Positions 1-9,188 are shown, counted from the first letter of the stretch. The stretch is 64,000 nucleotides of DNA from Fredinandcohnia quinoae (GCF_022427965.1 NZ_JAKTTI010000011.1:35662-99661), one strand, 5' to 3'. The notes: a model not told the origin generated them from the letters alone. A program made the numbers and translations.

Positions 1-221
1 AAGCTGAGGATGGCGCTTATCATAACTTAGTAAATGATGTTATCTACAACGAGTTTGACGTGATTAAAACATGGCCTTTATTTAACAAAAAAGAACAAGA
101 CTTTGCCGATGCTTATGATAAAGCAATCAAGCAGCTTAAAGAAGAAAAGAAAACGAATGAACAAAGTGTAGAATTTTATGGCAGGGATTTGTTTGAGGTG
201 CTTGACACCGTTGATAGATAA
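1..221 (+). CDS. Amino-acid (cystine-type) ABC transporter substrate-binding protein, C-terminal fragment
   Basis: The window opens inside this gene; the reading frame begins at base 3 and stops with TAA at 219-221. About 72 residues are visible, including the segment WPLFNKKEQDFADAYDKA and a charged tail. This matches the last helices of family-3 extracellular solute-binding proteins. Two permease genes and an ATPase follow on the same strand, so it should be the extracytoplasmic binding lipoprotein of that importer. The order binding protein, permease, permease, ATPase resembles the B. subtilis tcyJKLMN cystine importer. Substrate is inferred from gene order and sulfur-related neighbours. 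The N-terminus and signal peptide are outside the window. Confidence 0.75.
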   Translation, partial: AEDGAYHNLVNDVIYNEFDVIKTWPLFNKKEQDFADAYDKAIKQLKEEKKTNEQSVEFYGRDLFEVLDTVDR

Positions 222-248
222 CAAGACTTTTTGAAAATAGTGGCTGCA

Positions 249-308
249 AACTTGTCTCTTGCTTGGGGTGAAATCACACCTAAGTTTATAGGGAGACAAG
301 TTTTTTCT
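249..308 (+). terminator. Intra-operon terminator-like hairpin
   Basis: The ten-base arms AACTTGTCTC (249-258) and GAGACAAGTT (293-302) pair exactly and are followed by a T run. The long loop holds a second small stem, GGTG with CACC. It lies between the binding-protein gene and the first permease, where a partial terminator would leave more binding protein than permease. That effect is inferred. Confidence 0.6.
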
Positions 309-331
309 ACTAATAAGGATGGTGAGAAAAC

Positions 332-1039
332 GTGGAAAAGTATTTTAATGCAACTTATATTTGGGAGTCCATCCCAATGTTACTTCCTTTTTTAAAAGTA
401 ACTTTTTTAGTAACAGTTCTATCCGTATTATTCGGAACGATTCTAGGTTTCATTTTGGCGATCATGAAACTTAGTAAAAATAAAATTGCACAGAAAATAG
501 CTCACGGTTATACAACGATTTTACGCTGTACTCCATCCATTGTCCTGCTTTTTCTTGTGTACTACGGACTCCCTGCAATTGCTAGTAATTTCAAAGTCGA
601 CCTTAATAATGTCGAGACAATTGTCTTTGTTGTCATTACCTTCACCCTTCAATTCGGAGCTTTAATGTCTGAAGTAATCCGTTCATCCTATGAAGCAATT
701 GATAAAGGTCAATTTGAAGCAGCAGTTAGTGTCGGCTTAAGTCCTATTCAAGCATATTGGAGAATTATTTTACCACAGGCGTTTGTCGTTGCCTTGCCGA
801 ATTTCGGCAATAGCTTACTTGAGCTTATGAAAGAAGGATCATTAGCCTATACGATTGGTCTAATCGATATTATGGGGAAGGCCAATCTGATTATAGCTGG
901 CAATATTAATGCACATGCATTGGAAATATATATTGGTTTATCAATTATTTATTGGATCCTCTCAATTGCAATTGAACAAACCTTCTTGAAATTAGAAAAG
1001 ATTTTCAGCAAAGGCAAACAAATCATTAAAACAACTTAA
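332..1039 (+). CDS. tcyL: Polar amino-acid (probable cystine) ABC transporter permease, first subunit
   Basis: A 235-residue HisM/ArtM-family inner-membrane permease with about five hydrophobic segments. The EAA-loop signature EAAVSVGLSPIQAYWRIILP, near residues 130-150, contacts the ATPase. The start is GTG at 332, preceded by AAGGATGGTGAG. It is followed after 12 bases by a second permease, so the two probably form a heterodimer. The symbol is taken from the B. subtilis tcyL-tcyM-tcyN order; cystine specificity is inferred from context, because related permeases carry other polar amino acids. Confidence 0.75.
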   Translation: MEKYFNATYIWESIPMLLPFLKVTFLVTVLSVLFGTILGFILAIMKLSKNKIAQKIAHGYTTILRCTPSIVLLFLVYYGLPAIASNFKVDLNNVETIVFVVITFTLQFGALMSEVIRSSYEAIDKGQFEAAVSVGLSPIQAYWRIILPQAFVVALPNFGNSLLELMKEGSLAYTIGLIDIMGKANLIIAGNINAHALEIYIGLSIIYWILSIAIEQTFLKLEKIFSKGKQIIKTT

Positions 1040-1051
1040 GGTGGTGAGAAA

Positions 1052-1765
1052 GTGTCGCAAGGTCTTGATGTTCAATTTTTAATAGATACCTTTTTTGTTG
1101 CATTATCAGGAGTTCCGGTTGCCTTACTCATTACGGTCGTATCCTTATTAATCGCGCTCCCATTAGGTTTCCTACTTGCATTAACAAGAATCAATCGAAT
1201 TCCCGTCTTACATCGATTTGCACAAGTGTATGTATCATTTGTACGAGGAACACCAGTTATTGTCCAAATTTTTATCATCTATAATAGTGTCCCATTATTA
1301 CTCGATTCCTTTTTTACTAAATTTAAAATCGATATGAATGTTTATGATGTCAATCCTATTTGGTATGCATTTATCGTCTTTTCATTAAATACGACAGCGA
1401 TTCTGATTGAAGTGTTCCGATCCTCGATTAGCACTGTAAGTAAAGGACAGTTGGAAGCAGCTCATTCTATCGGTCTAACAAACTTCCAAGCATTTCGAAG
1501 AATTATCATCCCTCAAACATTGGTCATAGCATTACCGAATATTTGTACAGCGACCGTCAATCTAATCAAAGCAACGTCTTTGGGCTATGCACTTTCACTC
1601 CAGGAAATAACGTTAAAAGCTAAGGTTGCTGCAAATGTTGGCTACAATTATGTTGAGGCCTATATTGATATCTTTCTCGTCTACTTACTAATTTGTAGTT
1701 TAGTAGAGTACGCATTTAAACTGTATGAAAAGCGATTAAGCAGGTATAAAACGGCGAGTATCTAA
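1052..1765 (+). CDS. tcyM: Polar amino-acid (probable cystine) ABC transporter permease, second subunit
   Basis: A 237-residue integral membrane protein of the same family as the preceding permease. It has an EAA loop ([20 protein letters not shown]) and about five transmembrane segments. The start is GTG at 1052 with AAGGTGGTGAG just upstream. The gene sits between the first permease and the ATPase with short gaps, as expected for a co-translated importer. Substrate assignment rests on operon order and on the sulfur-metabolism neighbours. Confidence 0.75.
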   Translation: MSQGLDVQFLIDTFFVALSGVPVALLITVVSLLIALPLGFLLALTRINRIPVLHRFAQVYVSFVRGTPVIVQIFIIYNSVPLLLDSFFTKFKIDMNVYDVNPIWYAFIVFSLNTTAILIEVFRSSISTVSKGQLEAAHSIGLTNFQAFRRIIIPQTLVIALPNICTATVNLIKATSLGYALSLQEITLKAKVAANVGYNYVEAYIDIFLVYLLICSLVEYAFKLYEKRLSRYKTASI

Positions 1766-1778
1766 GGAGATGATTATT

Positions 1779-2534
1779 ATGTTAGAAATAAAAAATATCA
1801 GCAAGTCCTTCGGAAATAATGTAATTATTAAAGACTTAGATTTAAAAATAGACAAGGGTGATGTTGTCGTTATTCTTGGTCCAAGTGGCTCAGGGAAGAC
1901 AACATTACTCAGATGTATTAACTTCCTTGAAAAAGCTGATAAAGGGCAGGCAATTTCCGGAGAAATTGAGGTCAACTTAAAAACGGCATCAAAAAAACAA
2001 ATTCATAAAATTAGACAAAAAGTCGCCTTTGTCTTTCAAAATTATAATCTATTCAATAATAAAACTGCATTGGAGAATGTAACCGAAGGACTTATTATCG
2101 GTAGAAAGGTTCCTAAGGCTGAAGCAATTGAAATTGGTAAAAAGGCTTTAGACAAAGTTGGACTATCGGAAAAATATAATTCATACCCAAGTGAATTATC
2201 AGGTGGTCAGCAGCAAAGAGTCGGAATCGCCCGAGCAGTTGCGCTGAATCCAGATATCATCCTTTTTGATGAACCAACTTCCGCACTTGATCCAGAACTA
2301 GTCGGTGAAGTGTTAACCGTCATGAAAAATATTGCAAAGGAAGGAACCACAATGCTAGTAGTGACCCATGAAATGTCCTTTGCCCAGGATGTCGCAAATA
2401 AAGTTATATTCATGGATGGTGGAGTCGTAGTTGAAGAAGGAACCCCTCAGGAGATTTTTGTACGGCCAAAGGAAGAAAGAACAAGACAATTTTTAAAAAG
2501 GGTTAAGCCTGAAGAGTTTATTTATAATATATAA
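1779..2534 (+). CDS. tcyN: Polar amino-acid (probable cystine) ABC transporter ATP-binding protein
   Basis: A 251-residue ATPase. Walker A is GPSGSGKTT (residues 34-42), the ABC signature is [14 protein letters not shown], and Walker B is [12 protein letters not shown], followed by the switch histidine in VVTHEMSF. The ATG at 1779 is preferred over the in-frame ATG at 1770 because AAGGAG (1764-1769) then lies nine bases upstream. It energises import through the two preceding permeases. The gene ends in a terminator hairpin, closing the operon. Confidence 0.85.
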   Translation: MLEIKNISKSFGNNVIIKDLDLKIDKGDVVVILGPSGSGKTTLLRCINFLEKADKGQAISGEIEVNLKTASKKQIHKIRQKVAFVFQNYNLFNNKTALENVTEGLIIGRKVPKAEAIEIGKKALDKVGLSEKYNSYPSELSGGQQQRVGIARAVALNPDIILFDEPTSALDPELVGEVLTVMKNIAKEGTTMLVVTHEMSFAQDVANKVIFMDGGVVVEEGTPQEIFVRPKEERTRQFLKRVKPEEFIYNI

Positions 2535-2567
2535 AGCCACCATCAATTGTAATGGTGGCTTTCCTTT
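2532..2567 (+). terminator. Terminator of the ABC transporter operon
   Basis: The eleven-base arms AAAGCCACCAT (2533-2543) and ATGGTGGCTTT (2552-2562) pair perfectly and begin within the stop codon of the ATPase gene. The T tract is short and interrupted. Confidence 0.75.
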
Positions 2568-3714
2568 ACCTATTCCCTATCGCATTTTTCGCGAGTAACA
2601 TAATCGTCATGTCATCCATCGGTGGATTATGAAGACCCGCTCGTACGTCACGATAATAGCGTTGAAGTGGATTTTTAAGTGATAAGCTTCGTGCCCCCAC
2701 TACTCTCATCGCAAGATCGACAATCTTGATTGCTGCATTTGTTACTGCAAGCTTGACAGCACCTAATTCTGGTTTCATTTGATTACGTTCTACTTCATTT
2801 GATTGGTCCCATTGTTTCGTAACTGAATATAAGAAATGTCTCGCCTTCATTAATTCTAGTTCCATTTCACCAATTTTTTGTTGTACAGTCGGAATATCGA
2901 TAATCGATCCCTTAATACTGTTAGGGGAATAATCTTTCGCAAAATTAATTGCATAAGATTGTGCTGCCTGTGCAATACCTAAATAGCAAGCAGGAATATG
3001 GAGCAACCATCCTGATGACCCTTTATTTCCTGGCTCAAACCATTCAACTAAGTACTCCTCAGAAATCTTCACATTAGTTAAAACTAAATCATGACTGCCT
3101 GTTCCTTTCATGGCAATACTATCCCATGTTTCTTGAATTTCTACACCGGGAGTAGAGCGAGGAATTAAGAAATATCCTACCTCTCCACTTTCTTGTATAG
3201 TAGCCGTTACATTAAAATAATCTAATACAGGAGACATTGTCGTAAATGTTTTTCGACCATTAACGATCCAATAGTCGCCTTCCTTCACAGCTGACGTTGT
3301 TGGCTTTCCTCCCCTAGTTGGACTTCCTGTTTGTGGCTCTGATGCACAATTGTTAATAAGAGCTCCCTCTTTGACCTCGTTGCAAATCATTTCGAACATG
3401 GACTCTTTCCAAGAATTTTTTTCACCAAGATCTTGAATTATTCCCATATGCCAGCCAATTGATAATGCTGTCGGTCCATCCCCTGTTGCGATGCATTCTT
3501 GTAGGCGTACTAGCTCATAAAGGGATATCCCTTCACCTCCAACCTTTTTTGGAAGCGTTAATGATGTATAACCGGTTTCTTTCAAATCGGCAATATTTTC
3601 GAACGGAAAGCTTCCTTCCTCATCCACCTTTGCAGCTCTAGTTAAAAAACGCCCCGAAAGCTCGGTCATTAATTCAAGTCTTTCTTCCAAACTTTTAAAA
3701 TCTTGAAATCTCAT
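2566..3714 (-). CDS. Acyl-CoA dehydrogenase-like flavoprotein (YdbM-type)
   Basis: A 382-residue protein of the acyl-CoA dehydrogenase / flavin monooxygenase superfamily. The N-terminal helical domain contains LPKKVGGEGISLYEL, the beta domain contains GSHDLVLTNVKI, and a C-terminal four-helix bundle follows. An AAGGAG ribosome-binding site lies about 12 bases before the ATG at 3714. Such proteins act either on acyl-CoA or as sulfur-compound monooxygenases (DszC/SfnB-like). B. subtilis ydbM is reported as a member of the CymR cysteine regulon. Its position between a cystine-type importer and met genes suggests a role in using an organosulfur compound; this is inference. Confidence 0.7.
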   Translation of the reverse strand: MRFQDFKSLEERLELMTELSGRFLTRAAKVDEEGSFPFENIADLKETGYTSLTLPKKVGGEGISLYELVRLQECIATGDGPTALSIGWHMGIIQDLGEKNSWKESMFEMICNEVKEGALINNCASEPQTGSPTRGGKPTTSAVKEGDYWIVNGRKTFTTMSPVLDYFNVTATIQESGEVGYFLIPRSTPGVEIQETWDSIAMKGTGSHDLVLTNVKISEEYLVEWFEPGNKGSSGWLLHIPACYLGIAQAAQSYAINFAKDYSPNSIKGSIIDIPTVQQKIGEMELELMKARHFLYSVTKQWDQSNEVERNQMKPELGAVKLAVTNAAIKIVDLAMRVVGARSLSLKNPLQRYYRDVRAGLHNPPMDDMTIMLLAKNAIGNR

Positions 3715-3913
3715 AAATTCACTGTCTCCTTTGCATTAAACTCTTATTTAGTCCTATGCTTAACACTTAATCCGACTAATCTTATATGTTTATTATTATA
3801 TCATACAACTTTTTCTTTCATGTTAAAACAATAATTCTTTTTAATTTTTCTCTTGTTTTATTCTTTAAAATGTAATAAAGTTAAGGAAATTAATTTTCCG
3901 AAAAATTACATAC
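3715..3913. other. Divergent intergenic region upstream of the SAM riboswitch
   Basis: This very AT-rich stretch must hold the promoters for the minus-strand flavoprotein and the plus-strand riboswitch transcript. No convincing -35/-10 pair could be picked; several T-rich near-matches lie around 3850-3885. No open reading frame or repeat was seen. Confidence 0.5.
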
Positions 3914-4026
3914 TTTTCTTATCAAGAGAGACGGAGGGATTTGGCCCTATGATGTCTCAGCAACCAGCCTCTAAACAAGGTCCGGTGCTAATTCCAATAG
4001 GTAACCAAACCTAGAAGATAAGAAGT
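3914..4026 (+). promoter_or_regulatory. SAM-I (S-box) riboswitch
   Basis: The conserved S-box core is present: AGAGAGACGGAGGGA, GCAACC, and GGTGCTAATTCC followed by a short purine tract. Helix P1 is formed by TTCTTATC at about 3916-3923 and GATAAGAA at 4017-4024. SAM binding stabilises P1 and lets the downstream terminator form, switching off metI-metC when S-adenosylmethionine is plentiful. The 3' side of P1 lies just ahead of the terminator stem, the usual layout for S-box control. Confidence 0.95.
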
Positions 4027-4038
4027 TTCTTTTCCATT

Positions 4039-4077
4039 GTAGGGACCTTCTTCTTTTAGGAGGTCCCTACTTTTTTT
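4039..4077 (+). terminator. Riboswitch-controlled terminator
   Basis: The stem GTAGGGACCT (4039-4048) pairs with AGGTCCCTAC (4061-4070) and is followed by seven T residues. It is the expression platform of the SAM riboswitch and lies before metI. Confidence 0.92.
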
Positions 4078-4105
4078 ACCCATTTTACTAAAAAGGATGA
4101 GTAAC

Positions 4106-5227
4106 ATGACGAAAAGAAGCTTAAAAACAAGATTAGTGCAATTAGGAAATCATAGTGACAACACTACTGGTGCTGTAAACCCACCGATTTATTTATCTAC
4201 TGCTTATCAGCATGAAGGACTAGGGAAGTCAACCGGTTATGATTATACACGCACCAAGAATCCAACTAGAACAATTCTAGAAGAGGGGATTGCAAACTTA
4301 GAATCAGGGGATTGTGGCTATGCCTGTAGTTCTGGAATGGCTGCGATCCAATTAGTACTTTCCCTCTTTCGTACTGGTGATGAATTAGTTGTACCTGAGG
4401 ATATTTATGGTGGAACATACCGATTACTTAAATATTATTCGGAAGCATATGGAATCCATACAACATATTCTGACTTTACCGATGTCGAGGTAGTTGAGAA
4501 ATTAATTACAGATAAAACAAAGGCGATCTTCATTGAAACGCCAACAAATCCATTAATGCAAGAAATTGATATAAAAAGATACTCAAAACTTGCACAAGAT
4601 TACAATTTATTACTAATTGTTGATAACACTTTTTTAACTCCTTATCTTCAACGGCCGATCGAGGATGGTGCAGATATCGTGATCCACAGTGCGACCAAGT
4701 ACATCGGTGGGCATAATGATGTTCTAGCTGGATTAGTAGTTGCTAAGGGGGAGGCATTATGTGAAAAGCTAACAACACTTCACAATGCTAGCGGTGCAGT
4801 TCTATCTCCATTTGATTCATGGTTATTAGTTAGAGGATTAAAAACACTTGCATTGCGAATGAAACAGCATGAGGAAAATGCAAAAAAGATTGCTGAATTT
4901 TTACAGAATGAACCGAAAGTGACCGATGTTCTCTATCCTGGAAAAGGTGGTATGTTATCATTCCGTCTTAGTGACAGTGAATGGATCGCTCCCTTTTTAG
5001 AAAATCTACAACTAATTACTTTTGCTGAAAGCCTTGGTGGTGTTGAAAGTTTTATAACTTACCCAGCTACACAAACACATGCTGATATTCCTAGGGAAGA
5101 GCGAATCCGCCGTGGAGTATGTGATCGATTATTGCGTTTTTCTGTTGGGGTGGAGGACGCAGATGATCTTATTGCGGATTTAGATCAAGTATTTTCGACA
5201 TTAGAACAGGAGGTAATCGCAAAATGA
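4106..5227 (+). CDS. metI: Cystathionine gamma-synthase / O-acetylhomoserine thiolyase
   Basis: A 373-residue cytosolic PLP enzyme of the Cys/Met metabolism family. It joins an activated homoserine with cysteine (or sulfide) in methionine synthesis. The PLP lysine lies in HSATKYIGGHND, and the C-terminal segment THADIPREERIRRGV is typical. The ATG at 4106 is preferred over 4097 because AAAAGG at 4091-4096 would abut the earlier codon. It is controlled by the SAM-I riboswitch and terminator immediately upstream and overlaps metC by four bases, so the two are translationally coupled. Confidence 0.92.
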   Translation: MTKRSLKTRLVQLGNHSDNTTGAVNPPIYLSTAYQHEGLGKSTGYDYTRTKNPTRTILEEGIANLESGDCGYACSSGMAAIQLVLSLFRTGDELVVPEDIYGGTYRLLKYYSEAYGIHTTYSDFTDVEVVEKLITDKTKAIFIETPTNPLMQEIDIKRYSKLAQDYNLLLIVDNTFLTPYLQRPIEDGADIVIHSATKYIGGHNDVLAGLVVAKGEALCEKLTTLHNASGAVLSPFDSWLLVRGLKTLALRMKQHEENAKKIAEFLQNEPKVTDVLYPGKGGMLSFRLSDSEWIAPFLENLQLITFAESLGGVESFITYPATQTHADIPREERIRRGVCDRLLRFSVGVEDADDLIADLDQVFSTLEQEVIAK

Positions 5228-6390
5228 GCACGTTCAAGGATCAATTAGAAACAAAACTCATTCACGCTTCATCAAGTGAAGACATTGAGCAAAGAACAGG
5301 TGCGGTTAATGTTCCTATTTATTTATCATCGACCTTTCACCAAGCAAGCTTTGATCATTATGGACCATTTGATTATAGTCGTTCTGGAAACCCAACGAGG
5401 CAAGCTTTGGAACAAACGATAGCCGAATTAGAAGGCGGGACAAGAGGGTTAGCATTCGCTTCCGGAATGGCAGCTATTTCTTCCGCTTTCATGCTTCTGT
5501 CTGCAAGCGATCATGTAATCGTTTCTGAAGATGTGTATGGGGGAACATTCCGTTTTGTAACAAAAGTGCTAAGTAAGTTCAATATTGACCATACATTCGT
5601 CAATATGACAGAGCTCGCCGAAATTGAGAAGGCTATTCAACCGAACACAAAGGTCATCTACATTGAAACACCTTCAAATCCTTGCTTAGAAATTACAGAT
5701 ATCGAAAGCGTTGTTAAAATCGCAAAAGCAAACAATTGCTTAACTTTTCTTGATAACACCTTTATGACACCACTTTACCAAAATCCTATCGATCTTGGTG
5801 TTGATGTCGTACTGCATAGTGCTACTAAGTTTTTATCAGGGCATAGTGACATTATCGCTGGTCTTGCCGTGACTAAAGATGAAGAGCTTGGAAATAGATT
5901 AGCATTTATTCAAAATTCATTTGGGGCCATTTTAGGTACATATGATTCATATCTTTTAATCCAAGGAATAAAAACATTAGGTACTCGTTTGCGACAATCG
6001 ACTGATTCTGCTACAAAAATAGCAAATTATTTAAGTGAACATCCATTAATTGAAGACGTGTATTATCCTGGTCTTCCTTCTCATCCAGGGCATGATATTC
6101 ATGTAAAACAATCATCAGGTGCTGGAGCCGTACTTTCTTTTAAACTACCAGATAAAGAAACTACGAAGATATTTGTTGAGCATCTTCGACTACCCAAATT
6201 CGCCGTCAGCCTTGGTGCTGTTGAATCCATTCTTTCATATCCAGCCCAAATGTCGCATGCGGCAATGCCAAAGGAAGAAAGAGAAAAAAGAGGCATCACC
6301 GATGGATTATTACGATTATCAGTAGGCTTAGAGCACGTTGATGATTTGATAGTAGATATTGAACAAGCATTGCATTCTGCTAGCAACTAA
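5224..6390 (+). CDS. metC: Cystathionine beta-lyase
   Basis: A 388-residue PLP enzyme of the same family as metI, cleaving cystathionine to homocysteine, pyruvate and ammonia. The PLP lysine is in HSATKFLSGHSD, and the C-terminal block contains SHAAMPKEEREKRGITDGL. The ATG at 5224 overlaps the metI stop, with AGGAGG upstream. Sequence alone does not separate lyase from gamma-synthase activity; the assignment follows the metI-metC order of B. subtilis. The pair supplies homocysteine to a methionine synthase that is not in this window. Confidence 0.88.
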   Translation: MSTFKDQLETKLIHASSSEDIEQRTGAVNVPIYLSSTFHQASFDHYGPFDYSRSGNPTRQALEQTIAELEGGTRGLAFASGMAAISSAFMLLSASDHVIVSEDVYGGTFRFVTKVLSKFNIDHTFVNMTELAEIEKAIQPNTKVIYIETPSNPCLEITDIESVVKIAKANNCLTFLDNTFMTPLYQNPIDLGVDVVLHSATKFLSGHSDIIAGLAVTKDEELGNRLAFIQNSFGAILGTYDSYLLIQGIKTLGTRLRQSTDSATKIANYLSEHPLIEDVYYPGLPSHPGHDIHVKQSSGAGAVLSFKLPDKETTKIFVEHLRLPKFAVSLGAVESILSYPAQMSHAAMPKEEREKRGITDGLLRLSVGLEHVDDLIVDIEQALHSASN

Positions 6391-6398
6391 CAAAATTA

Positions 6399-6432
6399 AC
6401 ACGAATGTAGTCTTGCTACATTCGTGTTTTTC
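6399..6432. terminator. Terminator between metC and the convergent oxidoreductase gene
   Basis: The twelve-base arms ACACGAATGTAG (6399-6410) and CTACATTCGTGT (6416-6427) pair perfectly around a five-base loop and are followed by a T run. The convergent gene on the other strand stops at 6432, so it may serve both. Confidence 0.9.
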
Positions 6433-7742
6433 TATGATATTGATAATAATTTTTTTACATATTCGTTCAAAAAGACGCCATTGGGGTCTAGCTCTTGTCG
6501 GATCTCCAGAAACTCAGGTAATTTCGGATATGTATCTGATAGTTCTGCGAATTTCCGATTATGCATCTTCCCCCAGTGAGGTCTACCTTCATACTTCTTC
6601 ATAATTTCTTCCATATCACGAAAATATGACTCATATGGCATCCCTTTATACATGTGAAAGGCAATATATGCAGATTCTCGCTCATACGAAGGACTGAGCC
6701 AAATATCATCTGCCTTCACTGTTCTACATTCAATCGGAAAATGAACCTTATGCTTTTTTTCTTCAATACGATTCCTAACCTCAATAAGAGCAGCGCCCAT
6801 ATGCTCTAGTGGGATACAATATTCGATTTCCCTAAATCGAACAATTCGAGGAGTGGCAAATAATTGATAGCTATGCGCTACAATTGATGAACTACCCACT
6901 GCCTTTGCTGATAGCCTACTAAAAAAACGACTACTTTTTGGGAACAGCCTACACATTTCTGAAATTAAGAAGAATAAATAGTTTTCTAGTAAGAGATTTT
7001 GAAAGTGATGAAGTTTTAGACTTTGAGGTTTACGCTCACTGATGTTCATTGTCTTTACTTGGACAATATCTGAATAGGGAAAAAGATAGCACTCAAAATG
7101 ACGATTTGATTTTACAAATTGCTTAAGCTGTTTTTCTAATTGTGAGAAGTGCACCTTCTGGCTTGTATACTCATATATTGGACATGAAATGATCTTCAAG
7201 GTTACTTTTACAATAATTCCAAGACTCCCTAGGGATACAAGGGCAGCCTTATAATACTCTGAATTCTCCTTTTCTGAAATAGTCAAAATAGTACCTGATG
7301 CAGTTACTAGTACGATTTCAATGGCTTGAGTTGATACGTTACCAAATTCGATTCCGGTTCCATGAGTACCAGTTGAAATTGCCCCAGCAATACTTTGAAC
7401 ATTAATATCCCCTAGATTTTCCTGTGCATACCCACGTTTACCAAGTTCCTCCCCTATCTGAAATAAGCGAGTTCCACCTAGTACAGTTACTGTCCCGTTC
7501 TCCTCATCAATCGAATCTATACCACTCAGTAAGTCAAGTGACATAAGCCAAACATCCGTTTGAACTAACTTTGTAAACGAATGACCTGCTCCAACTACTC
7601 GAATTGATTTTTTCTGTTTACCAGCATCCTTAACAATCTCACAAACTTCTTCGATTGTAGCAGGATAGAAAATTCTTTCTGGAGTGCTTTCACTCGTATG
7701 AGCCCAATTTTTCCAAGTTTGTCCTTGTTTCATCTTTTTCAT
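6432..7742 (-). CDS. FAD-binding D-arabinono-1,4-lactone oxidase family protein
   Basis: A 436-residue flavoprotein of the vanillyl-alcohol-oxidase superfamily, sugar-lactone/alditol oxidase branch. The FAD domain contains VVGAGHSFTKL, where the His is the usual covalent flavin attachment point, and GAISTGTHGTG. The substrate domain ends with the typical RPHWGKMH and a C-terminal LDPNGVF. Such enzymes oxidise aldonolactones or alditols and pass electrons to oxygen or an acceptor. Its start overlaps the end of the upstream PLP-enzyme gene by four bases, so the two are coupled. B. subtilis yitY is a relative; the substrate here is unknown. Confidence 0.8.
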   Translation of the reverse strand: MKKMKQGQTWKNWAHTSESTPERIFYPATIEEVCEIVKDAGKQKKSIRVVGAGHSFTKLVQTDVWLMSLDLLSGIDSIDEENGTVTVLGGTRLFQIGEELGKRGYAQENLGDINVQSIAGAISTGTHGTGIEFGNVSTQAIEIVLVTASGTILTISEKENSEYYKAALVSLGSLGIIVKVTLKIISCPIYEYTSQKVHFSQLEKQLKQFVKSNRHFECYLFPYSDIVQVKTMNISERKPQSLKLHHFQNLLLENYLFFLISEMCRLFPKSSRFFSRLSAKAVGSSSIVAHSYQLFATPRIVRFREIEYCIPLEHMGAALIEVRNRIEEKKHKVHFPIECRTVKADDIWLSPSYERESAYIAFHMYKGMPYESYFRDMEEIMKKYEGRPHWGKMHNRKFAELSDTYPKLPEFLEIRQELDPNGVFLNEYVKKLLSIS

Positions 7743-8908
7743 AAAAAGCTTACTCCTTCTCCACGATATGTTTTATATTGGTCTACAGCTCTTTCATGCT
7801 CAATGCAGATTATTTCGTTAAAACGCTCACAAATCTCACCTGCTTTCGCAGCACGAAAAATAATTGGATCACCGATTTCTAATTTTTCATTTTCATAATA
7901 AACAGGAGTTTGAACCTCACCAGCACCTTCCAAAGGGAGAAGTTCACCACCAAGTGGAAAAACAGGCTTTGGCGTCTTATCCTTACCAGACGGCCCTGAT
8001 GATACATATCCCCCACCAAGGCATGTGTACATATTGGGTGCTGGCTTTCTTACAACAGGCAGCGCAAAATACAATGCAGGATTATATTGGAAGTCATGAT
8101 AATAATCAAAAAGCAATGGAGAATAAAAACCAGAACCAACCGTTACCTCTGTCACCACATCTTCCTCGGTAGTCGTATGCATGCTTCCAGTTCCACCACC
8201 ATTCACCAACTCAAGCGAAAAACCTTCATTATTTAGCTCTTGCACGATATTCTTTCTTCGTTCTTTCACTTCAATAATTGATTTCTTCTTCAGATAGTTT
8301 ACGATTCTATTTTTAAAAAATTGAGCAGGAACCTTGTCCCCAACTCCAGCAATTTGTGCTTCATATCCCATAATTCCAAGGAGTCGTAGTTTTGAAGATT
8401 TCTTTATTTTTCTAGCAATCTTAACGGCTCCCTCAGCATCCTTAATTGGTGACCGTCTAACGCCAAAATGAATTCCAGGAAATGAAGTACTCATATCAAT
8501 ATCTATACATAGATAAAATAGCCCATTCGTTTCGTTAGCGATTTTATCTAAATAGTCAACATGCTCAATCGCATCGATCATACAAATGATCCTCTTGCCG
8601 CTTTGATTAAGGATCGAAATTTGATTAAGCGCATCTCTATCCCAGCATGGATATCCTAATAAAAGATTATCAAACCCTTGTTTTATTAGAAAAATAGCTT
8701 CATGTGGGCTATAACACATTAGTCCTTGAAATATAGGATTCGAAGCTAACAATCTTTTTAATACAGGAATGGAGCGAACAGATTTCGTAGCAATACGGAT
8801 GCTCTTCCCTTTTGCTTGACTCGCAATCTTTTGACAGTTACTATCTAATGCTTGAACATCCAACAATAGGGCTGGCAGTGAAATATCTTTAGGAATTTTT
8901 GTTAACAT
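7739..8908 (-). CDS. Fold-type III PLP enzyme, amino-acid deaminase/aldolase family (alanine racemase-like N-domain)
   Basis: A 389-residue protein related to D-threonine aldolase and D-serine dehydratase. The PLP lysine lies in IRIATKSVR near residue 41 and a glycine-rich phosphate-binding segment is GGGTGSMH. The C-terminal barrel ends with RAAKAGEICERFNEI, which stands where family relatives carry a metal-binding His-x-Cys/Asp motif. The ATG at 8908 is chosen over TTG at 8914 because AGAGAGG then has normal spacing. It probably acts on a D-amino or hydroxyamino acid; the specific reaction is unknown. It is coupled to the following lactone-oxidase-type gene. Confidence 0.7.
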   Translation of the reverse strand: MLTKIPKDISLPALLLDVQALDSNCQKIASQAKGKSIRIATKSVRSIPVLKRLLASNPIFQGLMCYSPHEAIFLIKQGFDNLLLGYPCWDRDALNQISILNQSGKRIICMIDAIEHVDYLDKIANETNGLFYLCIDIDMSTSFPGIHFGVRRSPIKDAEGAVKIARKIKKSSKLRLLGIMGYEAQIAGVGDKVPAQFFKNRIVNYLKKKSIIEVKERRKNIVQELNNEGFSLELVNGGGTGSMHTTTEEDVVTEVTVGSGFYSPLLFDYYHDFQYNPALYFALPVVRKPAPNMYTCLGGGYVSSGPSGKDKTPKPVFPLGGELLPLEGAGEVQTPVYYENEKLEIGDPIIFRAAKAGEICERFNEIICIEHERAVDQYKTYRGEGVSFL

Positions 8909-9046
8909 GAACAAAGACCTCTCTTTTTTTGAATTGCTACTATTTATTATATCACTTTTTAAAATTAGTTATCAGAAAATTTGGATTATAAATTCAATTA
9001 ATTATTTCATACTCTTAACAGTTGTTAAATCAATTACTTTTACCAT

Positions 9047-9075
9047 TTGCTTAATTTCTTTTATTCTGTTATGAT
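9047..9075 (+). promoter_or_regulatory. SigA-type promoter of the cold-shock gene
   Basis: TTGCTT (9047-9052) is followed by a 17-base spacer and TATGAT (9070-9075). This predicts a 5' untranslated leader of roughly 105 bases before the ATG at 9189, typical of csp genes whose leaders control translation in the cold. A weak stem (GTGT/ACAC) sits just before the ribosome-binding site. Confidence 0.75.
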
Positions 9076-9188
9076 GAAATAGAATTATTTTTGTTTGTTC
9101 GGTATGTAGGGAAAGTCTTTTCGCCTGGATAATAAATAAGCAAGAATGATATTAATTATGTGTGGTTACACGCAAGGAGGCAACAAAC

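Noticed and set aside
9162..9188. GTG start nine codons upstream of the cold-shock protein
   Set aside because: It would place the strong AAGGAGG site inside the coding region and add residues no family member has.
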